From positions 586-11,477 of the forward strand of contig DCEF01000008.1 in NCBI GenBank assembly GCA_002316805.1: a stretch of 10,892 nt of DNA. Reading direction: 5' to 3'. Under the pieces are notes generated by a model. That model saw only the letters and a list, made by a program, of their open reading frames with translations. It was not told the DNA's origin and ran no database searches. This document shows, in pieces, positions 1 to 7,000 of the stretch. Each line of letters opens with the position of its first letter. Within the stretch, counting starts at the first letter, position 1. The translations under genes were made by a program, and so were the position numbers. The stretch comes from Ruminococcaceae bacterium UBA1036. Its GTDB lineage: Bacteria > Bacillota > Clostridia > Oscillospirales > Acutalibacteraceae.

Positions 1-1060
1 TCTTAACATTCTTGCAGAAAGTAGCCGTATCGATTGCCATTCCAAACGCCTCACGGACTTTAGCATTTGTAAATGGTTTTCTCTTCAAATTATATTGAAT
101 ATACCAATTGCCATCATCAACATATTTAGCAATTGGCTGGCCTTCAGCCTTCATCTGTGCAATCTGATCAGATGTTTGCAGGCGCATGAAATCAAGCTGA
201 TTCGTTTTCAAAGCATTCATTGTTGCGTTCGCATCACTGAGCATAACCATCTTGATTTTTTTAATGTTGACATTTGCTTTATCCCAATAATCATCATTTT
301 TCACAAGTGTAATGTGGTCATCATGCTGCCATTCAGCAATTTTATATGGGCCGTTAGTAACAATTTTATTGGCATCTTTCGCATAGCTGTCTGCACCGAT
401 AGATTTATACGCTTTCTCGTTTACAGGCATATACGTTTGAAAAGAACACAGGAACAGCGCATAAGGAATTGGCTTATTGAAAGTCACTTGAAGAGTGTAG
501 TCATCAAGCGCTTTTACTCCCAATTTATCTTCTTTAATCTTACCGTCAAAATAATCCTGGCCGCCTTGAATATTATCTGTTAAGATATACGAATAAGGAG
601 AACCGGTAGACTTTTTCATTGCGGTTGTCCAGGCAAAGACATAATCTTTAGCAGTTACTGGTTCACCATTGCTCCATTTTGCACCTTTACGCAGTTTAAA
701 GGTAAATGTCTTTTTGTCATTACTGATTGTCCAGCTTTCTGCAAGGTCCGGAATAGGTTTATCGTTTTTATCCAGCTTCACCAGGCCGGCCACTGTTTCA
801 CGCAACACTGCTCCTGAAGCTGTGTCCGAAGTCATCATGTTGTTCATCTCTGCTGGATCCTGCTGCAAGTTAATAGTTATCATATCTGGATCTGATGTCC
901 CAGCAAATTTGCTCGCACTCAAATCTCCTGCTGATACACTTGGCGCTTTTCCTGAGCCTGACGATGTGCCGCTTGATGTTTTACCAGGCGCACACGCCGA
1001 AAGCAAAATGCATGCTGTAAGTGCAAGGCTTGCTGCTCCGGCTAATTTTCGATGCTTCAT
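1..1060 (-). CDS. Oligopeptide ABC transporter substrate-binding lipoprotein, N-terminal part (runs off left edge)
   Basis: Reading leftward from the ATG at 1060 gives 353 open codons that reach the window edge without a stop. The start is a signal peptide (MKHRKLAG...) with lipobox LSAC at residues 20-23, so Cys23 should be lipidated and the protein anchored outside the membrane. A Ser/Gly-rich linker follows, then a family 5 solute-binding fold (SBP_bac_5). Hallmarks seen are the GLVKLDKNDKPIPDLAESW stretch, KWSNGEPVTAKDYVFAW, NGPYKIAEW and, near the edge, VREAFGMAID. These resemble OppA rather than nickel- or dipeptide-specific members, so peptide uptake is the likely role; the exact ligand cannot be read. 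Family members are usually about 520-600 residues, so roughly 200 codons and any permease genes lie outside. The ribosome binding site is weak (GUGAG-like). The long leader upstream suggests conditional expression. Confidence 0.93.
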   Translation of the reverse strand, partial: MKHRKLAGAASLALTACILLSACAPGKTSSGTSSGSGKAPSVSAGDLSASKFAGTSDPDMITINLQQDPAEMNNMMTSDTASGAVLRETVAGLVKLDKNDKPIPDLAESWTISNDKKTFTFKLRKGAKWSNGEPVTAKDYVFAWTTAMKKSTGSPYSYILTDNIQGGQDYFDGKIKEDKLGVKALDDYTLQVTFNKPIPYALFLCSFQTYMPVNEKAYKSIGADSYAKDANKIVTNGPYKIAEWQHDDHITLVKNDDYWDKANVNIKKIKMVMLSDANATMNALKTNQLDFMRLQTSDQIAQMKAEGQPIAKYVDDGNWYIQYNLKRKPFTNAKVREAFGMAIDTATFCKNVK

Positions 1061-1416
1061 AAATAAACACTCACTTTCTCATTTCTATCTTCAATTTCAT
1101 CAAGTGAAATAATAATGATGGCAGAACTATTTTTTCCTCTTTTTTATAGCGCTTTACAACGGCCTTCGGCTCAAGCATCGGAAGGATCCCATGTGCAAAA
1201 AATGCTGGGAGAGCTCAGTTTCATTTGGAAACTTCTGCCCTCCCTTAAAGCGCCTTCTACTGCAGGCAAGTACCCATATGTTTCCCACTTTGAAGCTTAA
1301 AGCGCCCAAATATTTTGCTCAGCAATGCCTAACATATCAAGTTTCAGCATTTAATGTCAGACATATATACTAAGACTCATATCGGCAGTTAATTCTAAAT
1401 TCAGCACTTGCTTTCA
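1061..1416 (-). promoter_or_regulatory. Long structured 5' leader of the peptide-binding protein gene (candidate attenuator/cis-regulatory RNA)
   Basis: The predicted transcription start (about 1416) lies about 355 nt before the start codon. Read as minus-strand RNA, the leader contains GCGCUUUAAG twice (1305-1296 and 1253-1244) and one complementary UAAAGCGC (1156-1149) that could pair with either copy over 8 bp. Between the second copy and its complement lie a strong hairpin followed by U6 (1244-1197), a CCCA/UGGG hairpin (1209-1206 with 1191-1188) that competes with it for the same C-run, and a CCUUC/GAAGG hairpin (1185-1163). I could not match it to T-box, SAM, lysine, cobalamin, TPP, c-di-GMP or glycine consensus elements. 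The regulatory role is inference from length and competing pairings. Confidence 0.45.
1197..1244 (-). terminator. Terminator-like hairpin inside the leader (possible attenuator)
   Basis: On the minus strand GGGAGGG (1244-1238) pairs with CUCUCCC (1213-1207) over 7 bp with one G-U. A small internal loop follows, then AGUUUC (1233-1228) pairs with GAAACU (1222-1217) around a 5-nt loop. Four bases after the stem comes U6 (1202-1197). No minus-strand gene ends just upstream and the promoter at 1423-1451 lies before it, so it would stop transcription of the leader itself, as in attenuation. Confidence 0.55.
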
Positions 1417-1422
1417 TATGTT

Positions 1423-1451
1423 ATTATACGCTCTTGCGACTTAAAATACAA
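1423..1451 (-). promoter_or_regulatory. Promoter for the peptide-binding protein gene
   Basis: On the minus strand a -35 TTGTAT (1451-1446), a 17-bp spacer and a perfect -10 TATAAT (1428-1423) are present. The predicted start is near 1416. The -10 and spacer are ideal and the -35 matches 3 of 6 consensus bases. Confidence 0.6.
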
Positions 1452-1963
1452 TTTTTTTCGTAATTTCTGCATTTTTTAATCTTATACCGATTCAAAATGC
1501 TAAATATTGTGTAAATCGCATAAATTATTTTTCTATTTAATCCTTATTCTTGAAACGTCTCATTCTATATGTAAGACAATTAGTCATTATATGCTAAGTG
1601 TGTATTAATGGCTAATGTGTAATATTTTGTATGATTTATAAAGTTTAACCTAAGGTACAGTATAATAAAAATTGTAAATTATGAAAAGCTGCACAACTCA
1701 AAAAAAGCGAACCACAAGCTATGAAATTTTGGAAAATGCCATGCAGTAATTATATGAAATGGTTGTAGAACCGGATGGATATTTTCGAACAGCGCAAGCC
1801 TGTGGTCATTTGCGCCTACCCAATATATTACTTTTCTAACGCGTGCATATACGAAAATCCCCCTTTTAAACTATAAACTAAGAATCTTTTATTTTTAGCT
1901 ATGGCATACATGTTATAAAAGCTTTTAGCTGTGTGATAATGCTATTGCCAGGAAGCCATCCGG
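1452..1963. other. AT-rich intergenic spacer
   Basis: About 510 bases with no convincing intact gene on either strand. The sequence is markedly AT-rich. It holds one possible decayed plus-strand frame (listed separately) and short direct repeats such as TTTTAGCT at about 1895 and 1922. No tRNA, att-like repeat or strong terminator for the leftward operon ending at 1964 was recognised; only a weak AGCC/GGCT hairpin lies just past that stop. Confidence 0.5.
1681..1839 (+). pseudogene. Possible decayed small ORF with one in-frame stop
   Basis: From ATG 1681 a frame reads MKSCTTQKKRTTSYEILENA and on to a TAA at 1747. In the same frame it continues without further stops through YEMVVEPDGYFRTAQACGH to TAA at 1837-1839, 52 codons counting the interrupting stop. 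The composition (charged, helix-like, single interruption) looks protein-like in otherwise stop-rich AT sequence. No ribosome binding site is visible and I do not recognise a family. It may be the remnant of an accessory gene or chance. Confidence 0.2.
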
Positions 1964-2248
1964 CTAAATATAGTACTCAAGCACTCGCCTTAAGCGCCTG
2001 CGCGCTTTTGCGAGGTGCCTGCATACCGTAGGCGGCCTTACGCCAAGTATCTCGGCAATCTCTTTTTCCTTAATACCTTTTCCGTAAAAAAGTTCCACGC
2101 ACTCCATCTGTCGCTTTGTCAGTTCCCCGGCAGCCGCACGTTTTACAGCACGCAGGAGATGCTCATGATGTTCGTCATGTTCCTGTACGCCTTTCGGTGC
2201 TGCCAGCATGTTTTCCACCAAGCTCATGCTCACGCTCCTGTGCCTCAT
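1964..2248 (-). CDS. Small sigma-70 region 4-like DNA-binding protein
   Basis: 94 residues. The second half, from about residue 42 (LTKRQMECVELFYGKGIKEK) through EIAEILGVRPPTVCRHLAKA, is a sigma-70 region 4 / LuxR-like helix-turn-helix. It has the usual LT..Q..v..L.y..g....EIA..LGv....V..hl..Ar..L pattern. Regions 2 and 3 are absent, so it is not a complete sigma factor; stand-alone region-4 proteins occur in Gram-positive phages and conjugative elements (for example Orf7 of Tn916) as activators or accessory sigma subunits. The start at 2248 has AAAGGGGG 7 nt upstream; Met8 at 2227 also has AGGAG at 7 nt. The gene begins 74 bases inside the preceding gene, so the two are probably translationally coupled. 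The N-terminal tail (residues 1-25, His/Glu-rich) is mostly the overlapping part. What it regulates is unknown. Confidence 0.8.
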   Translation of the reverse strand: MRHRSVSMSLVENMLAAPKGVQEHDEHHEHLLRAVKRAAAGELTKRQMECVELFYGKGIKEKEIAEILGVRPPTVCRHLAKARRRLRRVLEYYI

Positions 2249-2447
2249 ATATTTTCCCCCTTTCTACAAGCCAGCGGCCTGTGTGCAAGCACTCAAGGTA
2301 CATAGCCCGCAACATTGAGATACGGCGGAACATGCATACCTCATCTTCCCCGGAAAGCTTTGAAAATGCTTTCTGAAGGGAATCTACACGCTGTTTAATC
2401 TTTTCCGCTTCCTCAAGATATCCAAGTCCCCACTTTTCATAGTCCAT
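2175..2447 (-). CDS. Small helical hypothetical protein paired with sigma-like protein
   Basis: 90 residues from the ATG at 2447, chosen because AGGAGG (2462-2457) sits 9 nt upstream; an upstream in-frame ATG at 2486 lies inside an inverted-repeat region and has no ribosome binding site. The protein starts MDYEKWGLGYLEEAEKIKQR and is predicted almost entirely helical. An amphipathic first half is followed by FRRISMLRAMYLECLHTGRW, a pattern I associate with small proteins encoded next to sigma region-4 genes in Clostridia. The C-terminal tail (about the last 25 residues, Glu/His/Gly/Arg-rich) is encoded in the overlap with the downstream gene. There is no catalytic motif, signal peptide or membrane segment. 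A partner or co-regulator role for the sigma-like protein is inference from the overlap; the biochemical function is unknown. Confidence 0.75.
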   Translation of the reverse strand: MDYEKWGLGYLEEAEKIKQRVDSLQKAFSKLSGEDEVCMFRRISMLRAMYLECLHTGRWLVERGKIYEAQEREHELGGKHAGSTERRTGT

Positions 2448-2467
2448 AATACGCTGCCTCCTTTGTA

Positions 2468-2484
2468 GTACACGATTTGTGTAC
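2468..2484. promoter_or_regulatory. Perfect inverted repeat just upstream of the ribosome binding site (operator or hairpin)
   Basis: GTACAC (2468-2473), 5-bp spacer, GTGTAC (2479-2484). It lies in the 5' untranslated part of the leftward operon, 5 nt before AGGAGG. It could be a protein-binding site or an RNA hairpin. Its 6-5-6 geometry equals that of the inverted repeat in the divergent XRE promoter, but the half-site sequences differ. Confidence 0.5.
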
Positions 2485-2539
2485 AAAACAGGTAAAAAAA
2501 TAAATTTATTTAATATGAATTACCCTTCTTATATTTTTC

Positions 2540-2568
2540 ATAGTACCAAAACGATTTATAGAATTCAA
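2540..2568 (-). promoter_or_regulatory. Promoter of the leftward sigma-like operon
   Basis: Minus strand -35 TTGAAT (2568-2563), 17-bp spacer, -10 TACTAT (2545-2540), with TGG directly before the -10 resembling an extended -10. This would give a leader of about 85 nt that includes the inverted repeat at 2468-2484. Confidence 0.5.
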
Positions 2569-2638
2569 GCGCTTTAAGCCACGCCTGTTATGACTGTGAC
2601 AATAACGGTACTTTCAATAAAAATGCAATAAATGCATA

Positions 2639-2667
2639 TTGATACACCACATAATGTGTGGTATAAT
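2639..2667 (+). promoter_or_regulatory. Promoter of the XRE-ImmA operon with embedded operator
   Basis: -35 TTGATA (2639-2644), 17-bp spacer, perfect -10 TATAAT (2662-2667). The perfect inverted repeat ACCACA-5-TGTGGT (2646-2662) fills the spacer and touches the -10, the classical position for a repressor that blocks polymerase. The likely binder is the XRE protein encoded just downstream (inference). Confidence 0.75.
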
Positions 2668-2693
2668 AGCTGCGTTCAGGGAGGAGGTCTGCA

Positions 2694-3062
2694 ATGGACT
2701 TTAAAAAACTAAAGCAGCTTCGCCGGGAGCGCGGACTGACTCAGTCACAGTTTGCTAAGCTCCTCGGCGTTTCTTCATCTGCTGTAGGCATGTATGAGCA
2801 GGGGCGCAGGAGGCCTGTAGGTGATATTCTGGCACGCATGTCGTCGGTACTGCACTGCAGCACCGACGAACTGCTCGGTGTAGAGCAGCCGAAAGAGGTT
2901 GACGACATGATAGACAGCTTTGCCCGCACACTCGAAAAGCAGCCGGGGCTCATGTATAACGGCGCGCCGCTGTCTGCATCCGACCGCGAAAAGCTCGTCA
3001 GCGCCATAAGGATAGCCGCTGCCATATCATCAGGTAAAAGGAAGGACGGCGGTACCCAATGA
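2694..3062 (+). CDS. XRE-family (Cro/CI-type) transcriptional repressor
   Basis: 122 residues, with a strong GGGAGGAGG ribosome binding site 8 nt before the ATG. Residues about 5-62 form an HTH_3 domain: LKQLRRERGLTQSQFAKLLG, then the recognition helix region VSSSAVGMYEQGRRRPVGD, ending in STDELLG. The C-terminal half (about 65-115) lacks the LexA-like Ser/Lys autopeptidase seen in CI/LexA proteins. It probably serves in dimerisation or as the cleavage target of the downstream peptidase. The stop overlaps the next start as ATGA, so the two proteins are coupled, as in ImmR-ImmA of ICEBs1. Autoregulation through the inverted repeat in its promoter is likely, and the divergent leftward operon is a plausible second target. 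Confidence 0.92.
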   Translation: MDFKKLKQLRRERGLTQSQFAKLLGVSSSAVGMYEQGRRRPVGDILARMSSVLHCSTDELLGVEQPKEVDDMIDSFARTLEKQPGLMYNGAPLSASDREKLVSAIRIAAAISSGKRKDGGTQ

Positions 3063-3553
3063 AAATGATACGCGAAATTGCAGACAAACTCGAAAGGCAG
3101 TATGGCACTTCATCACCATTTGAGCTGTGCGATTACCTTAACATAGAGTTTTTCAGGTCTGAGCTGCCAGAAACCGTAAGAGGGCTGTGCTTCCAAAAAG
3201 ATGACAACTGTTCTATAATCCTCATAAGCAGCAGCCTCGATGAAAATGAAAGCCGGTACTGCTGTGCACACGAACTCGGCCATGCACTTCTGCACCCGGG
3301 CCTCAATGCACAGGTCATGGCAGACCTGACAAACCTCTGCGTTCCGAGGCTTGAGCACGAGGCCGACTATTTTGCTGCCTGCCTGCTTATAGACCCTGCT
3401 ATTGAGGAGTGGTGCGAAATGTATGAGCCGTTGACACTCAAAAATATAGCTTGCCTCGCGGGCCTGCCTCAAGGCGTCGTAAATTTATGGCATGAAACAG
3501 CAGAGCGGGACGGGACGGGAATCAGGTGGAAAAAATCCGAAGCCATCTGCTGA
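3059..3553 (+). CDS. ImmA/IrrE-family zinc metallopeptidase
   Basis: 164 residues. The zincin motif HELGH is at 71-75, followed by EHEADYFAACLL (about 99-110), which supplies the third zinc ligand and the family's E-A-D-x-F-A core. Family members such as ImmA of ICEBs1 and phage 105 cleave a cognate XRE repressor to derepress an element; IrrE/DdrO is the Deinococcus example. The start overlaps the XRE stop (ATGA); Met3 at 3065 is an alternative start. The C-terminal part is short (ends SEAIC) with no added domain. The role inferred here is inactivation of the adjacent XRE protein in response to a signal. All catalytic residues appear present, so it should be active. Confidence 0.92.
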   Translation: MKMIREIADKLERQYGTSSPFELCDYLNIEFFRSELPETVRGLCFQKDDNCSIILISSSLDENESRYCCAHELGHALLHPGLNAQVMADLTNLCVPRLEHEADYFAACLLIDPAIEEWCEMYEPLTLKNIACLAGLPQGVVNLWHETAERDGTGIRWKKSEAIC

Positions 3554-3590
3554 AGGCATTCTGCTTACTTTTAATTTAGGGGGCTTAGCA

Positions 3591-4004
3591 ATGGACCGGA
3601 AAAAAGACCGTTTTGGCATCGACATTATGAAAACATGCAGGGAATATGAAGATGACCTCGAAAAGCGTTTTAAAAGCGGTGAAAACCCATCATACCTGTT
3701 AAGGCGGCATTTGGAGCGGCTGCGGTGGCTGCAGCACGAAAGGTTCGTCCATTTTATCGTGACGGCGCTTACAGTCGTCTGTTCCATTCTGCTCCTCATG
3801 CTTTACCTTCTCACAGATCAGTCATCGCTCGGCGTTTTTTGCCTTATGATGGTTATGGTAATTTTTATGGCCTGCTACATATTCCATTACTTCCGCCTTG
3901 AAAACACGGTGCAGCACTGGTACCACATTGCAGATATTCTTGAAGAAGCGGCATACAAAAATGAAGGAAGCGGCTGTAAGCCGCATAGTCCATCGGCAAC
4001 ATAA
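3591..4004 (+). CDS. Two-transmembrane hypothetical protein
   Basis: 137 residues from the ATG at 3591, chosen because AGGGGG lies 8-9 nt upstream and an earlier in-frame start would overlap the ImmA gene. A charged cytoplasmic N-terminus (about 1-45, including REYEDDLEKRFKSGENPSY) precedes an amphipathic LERLRWLQHERFVHF segment. Two hydrophobic helices, about 48-66 (FIVTALTVVCSILLLMLYLL) and 71-92 (LGVFCLMMVMVIFMACYIF), are joined by a very short loop. A polar tail follows. I do not recognise a named family. It is 37 bases downstream of the ImmA gene, with no promoter seen between them and a shared terminator, so it probably belongs to that operon. A membrane sensor or partner for the peptidase, or simply a host gene, are both possible. 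Confidence 0.8.
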   Translation: MDRKKDRFGIDIMKTCREYEDDLEKRFKSGENPSYLLRRHLERLRWLQHERFVHFIVTALTVVCSILLLMLYLLTDQSSLGVFCLMMVMVIFMACYIFHYFRLENTVQHWYHIADILEEAAYKNEGSGCKPHSPSAT

Positions 4005-4007
4005 AAA

Positions 4008-4047
4008 ATGGCCCCGCAGAATAAAAATCTGCAGAGCCATACTTTTT
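4008..4047. terminator. Bidirectional terminator between convergent genes
   Basis: ATGGC (4008-4012) pairs with GCCAT (4036-4040) and GCAGA (4016-4020) with TCTGC (4028-4032), separated by a 3x3 internal loop; the apical loop is 7 nt. T5 follows at 4043-4047 on the plus strand. A6 at 4003-4008 gives a U-run for leftward transcription. It ends the XRE operon and the PFOR transcript. Confidence 0.8.
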
Positions 4048-4066
4048 AAAATTATATCTTTGAGTT

Positions 4067-7000
4067 TCAGTCAGCCTGCTGTGCAAGGCGGCGGTAATAG
4101 CGGTACTTATTTGCCGCATCTGTTTCAGCCTTCTGCATAAGCTCTTCGGCGTGCTCAGGGAAAGTGCGCTTCAAAGCTGCAAAGCGGACCTCGCCACCGA
4201 GGAAGTCACGCAGAGAGACAGACGGTGCAGGAGAATCAAGCACAAAAGGATTTCTCCCCTGTTTCCTGTACTGCGGGTTGTAATGGTAAAGCGTCCAGAA
4301 GCCGCTCTGAACAGCGAGCTTCGACTCCGGCTGGGCATAGGCCATCCCTTTAACAATTCCGTGGCTTATGCAAGGCGCATAAGCAATAATCACAGACGGG
4401 CCTGGGTATGCCTCGGCTTCTTTGAGCACACGCACAAGCTGGTTAGGGTTGGCACCCATTGCCACCTGCGCCACATAGATATTGCCGTACGTCATGAAAA
4501 TTGCGCCAAGGTCTTTTCTGCTTGTTTTTTTACCGGCAGCCGCAAACTGCGCAACTGCACCTATAGGAGTAGCTTTTGAAGCCTGGCCACCTGTGTTCGA
4601 ATAAACTTCTGTATCAACAATCAAAACATTCATGTCAAGGCCAAGCGAAAGTACATGGTCAAGCCCGCCAAAGCCAATATCGTAGGCCCATCCGTCGCCG
4701 CCGTACATCCAAATTGACTTTTTAACGAGCTGATCCTGCGCTTTGAGGATTTCACCGCAAAGCCCGCTGTCTGCCGGCTGTGAATCAGCTTTTACAGCAG
4801 CGACGACATCCGCGGCGCGCTCACGTGTGCCGTCAGACTTGTCATATCCATTAAGCCAGTTTTTAAGGGCATCTTTTACAGAGCCGTTCTCGGTCTTTCC
4901 CATAAACTCTTTTGCCGTCATCGCAAGGCGCTCCCTGCGCTGAAGGTTTGCAAGGCACATGCCGAGTGAAAACTCAGCGTTATTTTCAAAAAGCGAGTTT
5001 GAGAAAGCCGGGCCATGGCCGTCTTTGTTCTTCGTGTAAGGGACACATGGAGCTGCCGCGCCCCATGCCTGTGTGCAGCCCGTCGCATTTGCAATGACCA
5101 TGCGGTCGCCGAAAAGCTGCGTCATCAGTTTCATATACGGTGTCTCACCGCATCCGGCGCAGGCACCAGAAAATTCGAGCAGTGGCTGCTCAAACTGGCT
5201 GCCTTTTACAGTGAATTTATTAAGCTGGTTTTCTTTTCTCGGCAGCGAAAGCGAATATTCCCAGTTCTTCTGCTCCGAAAGCTGTGTCTCAAGCGGAACC
5301 ATCTCTATAGCCTTATCCGGCGCAGGGCATACCTGAGAGCATGAGCCGCACCCGGTGCAGTCAAGCGGGTCTGTCTGGACACGGAACTCCAGCCCTTCGA
5401 GCTGCTTTTCTTTTGTTTCCGCTGTGCGGTAACCCTTCGGTGCCGCCTGCCTCTCTTCTTTCGTAAGCAGGAACGGGCGTATTGCCGCATGCGGGCAGTA
5501 ATATGAGCACCAATTGCACTGAATGCAATTGTCAGGGTTCCATTTTGGCACTTCTACGGCTGTGCCGCGCTTCTCATATTTTGATGTGCCGAGCGGAACA
5601 GTGCCGTCTTCAGCACCTGCAAAAGTGCTTACAGGGAGCGAATCGCCTTTCAGCCCGTCAACAGGTATCATGACGTTGCGGATATACGGCGGCAGGCCAT
5701 CTGTATTTTTCTTTGGCTCATCTTGTGCGTTCTTCCAGTCGGCCGGTATGTGCACCTCGCAGACTTCCTCCGCGCCGCGGTCGACAGCAGCGTAGTTCAT
5801 GCTGATGACTTTTTCGCCTTTTTTGAGGTATGTATCGTGTATTGCCTTTTTCATGTATTTTTTTGCATCCTCAATCGGCAGTATCCCTGCAAGGCGGAAA
5901 AATGCCGACTGCAGAACAGTGTTGGTACGGTTGCGAAGGCCTATCTCAGCAGCTATCTTTGTTGCGTCTATTGTGTAAAAATGTATATTGTTGTTTGCAA
6001 TATAGCGCTTTACTTTAGCCGGAAGATGCGTGTTGAGCTCTTCAGGGCTCCAGCTGCAGTTGAGCAGGAATGTGCCGCCCTGCTTTAAATCGGAAAGGAT
6101 ATCATACTGCTTCATATAAGAAGCTTTATGGCAGGCGACAAAGTCCGCTTTTGTCACAAGGTATGCTGAGCTGATAGGCTTGTTACCAAAGCGCAGGTGC
6201 GATTTTGTCACGCCGCCTGATTTTTTCGTATCATATTCAAAATAGGCCTGAACATATTTGTCGGTATTGTTGCCAATAATTTTAATTGAATTTTTATTTG
6301 CGCCGACCGTCCCATCAGAACCAAGGCCCCAAAATTTGCAGCTTACAGTCTCAGGGTCGCCGCAGTCAACAGGTTTGCCGACTGGCAGTGAGTGGTGCGT
6401 AACATCGTCGTCTATTCCAACAGTGAAATGGTTCATGGGCTCTGCCTGCTTAAGGTTATCAAATACGGCAATGATATGCGCAGGGGTAGTGTCTTTTGAT
6501 GATAGCCCATAGCGTCCACCATAGATTTTTACATTCCGCCCACTGTTTGTAAAGACGGAGCATACATCCTCATAAAGCGGCTCGCCGTATGAGCCCGGCT
6601 CTTTAGTGCGGTCAAGCACAGCTACGGCGCGTGCGCTTTCAGGCATGGCACGGAAGAAATATTTTGCAGAGAAAGGACGGTAAAGCCTCACCTGCAGGAA
6701 TCCGACCTTTTCACCCGACTTGCGGAGGTGATCTACGACTTCTTTAGCTGTTCCGCTAACCGAACCCATGGCAATTATTACATATTCCGCATCAGGCGCG
6801 CCATAATAATCAAAAGGATGGTATTCACGCCCGGTTATCTTTGTTATCGCTTCCATATATTTTTCTACGACATCCGGCAGTGCTTCATAATAGCGGTTTG
6901 CAGATTCACGCGCCTGGAAGAAGATGTCAGGATTCTGTACTGTGCTGCGCTGAATCGGGTGGTCAGGGTTAAGGGAATTAGCGCGGAATGCGTCAAGCGC

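Noticed and set aside
95..583. Plus-strand open frames within 95-1112
   Set aside because: They lie antisense to the clear oligopeptide-binding protein gene, which is open across 1-1060 on the minus strand, and contain no recognisable domain.
1148..1254. A 106-bp MITE-like element bounded by GCGCTTTA / TAAAGCGC
   Set aside because: No target-site duplication or second copy in the window; the repeats fit better as paired strands of a leader RNA, since a third direct copy lies at 1296-1305.
1115..1373. Short plus-strand frames at 1115-1300 and 1191-1373
   Set aside because: No ribosome binding site or domain; they run through the inverted-repeat structure of the opposite-strand leader.
2569..2578. 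GCGCTTTAAG next to the sigma-like promoter, identical to the leader repeats
   Set aside because: A 10-base match containing the common palindrome AGCGCT; a similar 13-base match (TATAGCGCTTTAC) between about 1145 and 6001 is inside PFOR coding sequence, so chance is likely.
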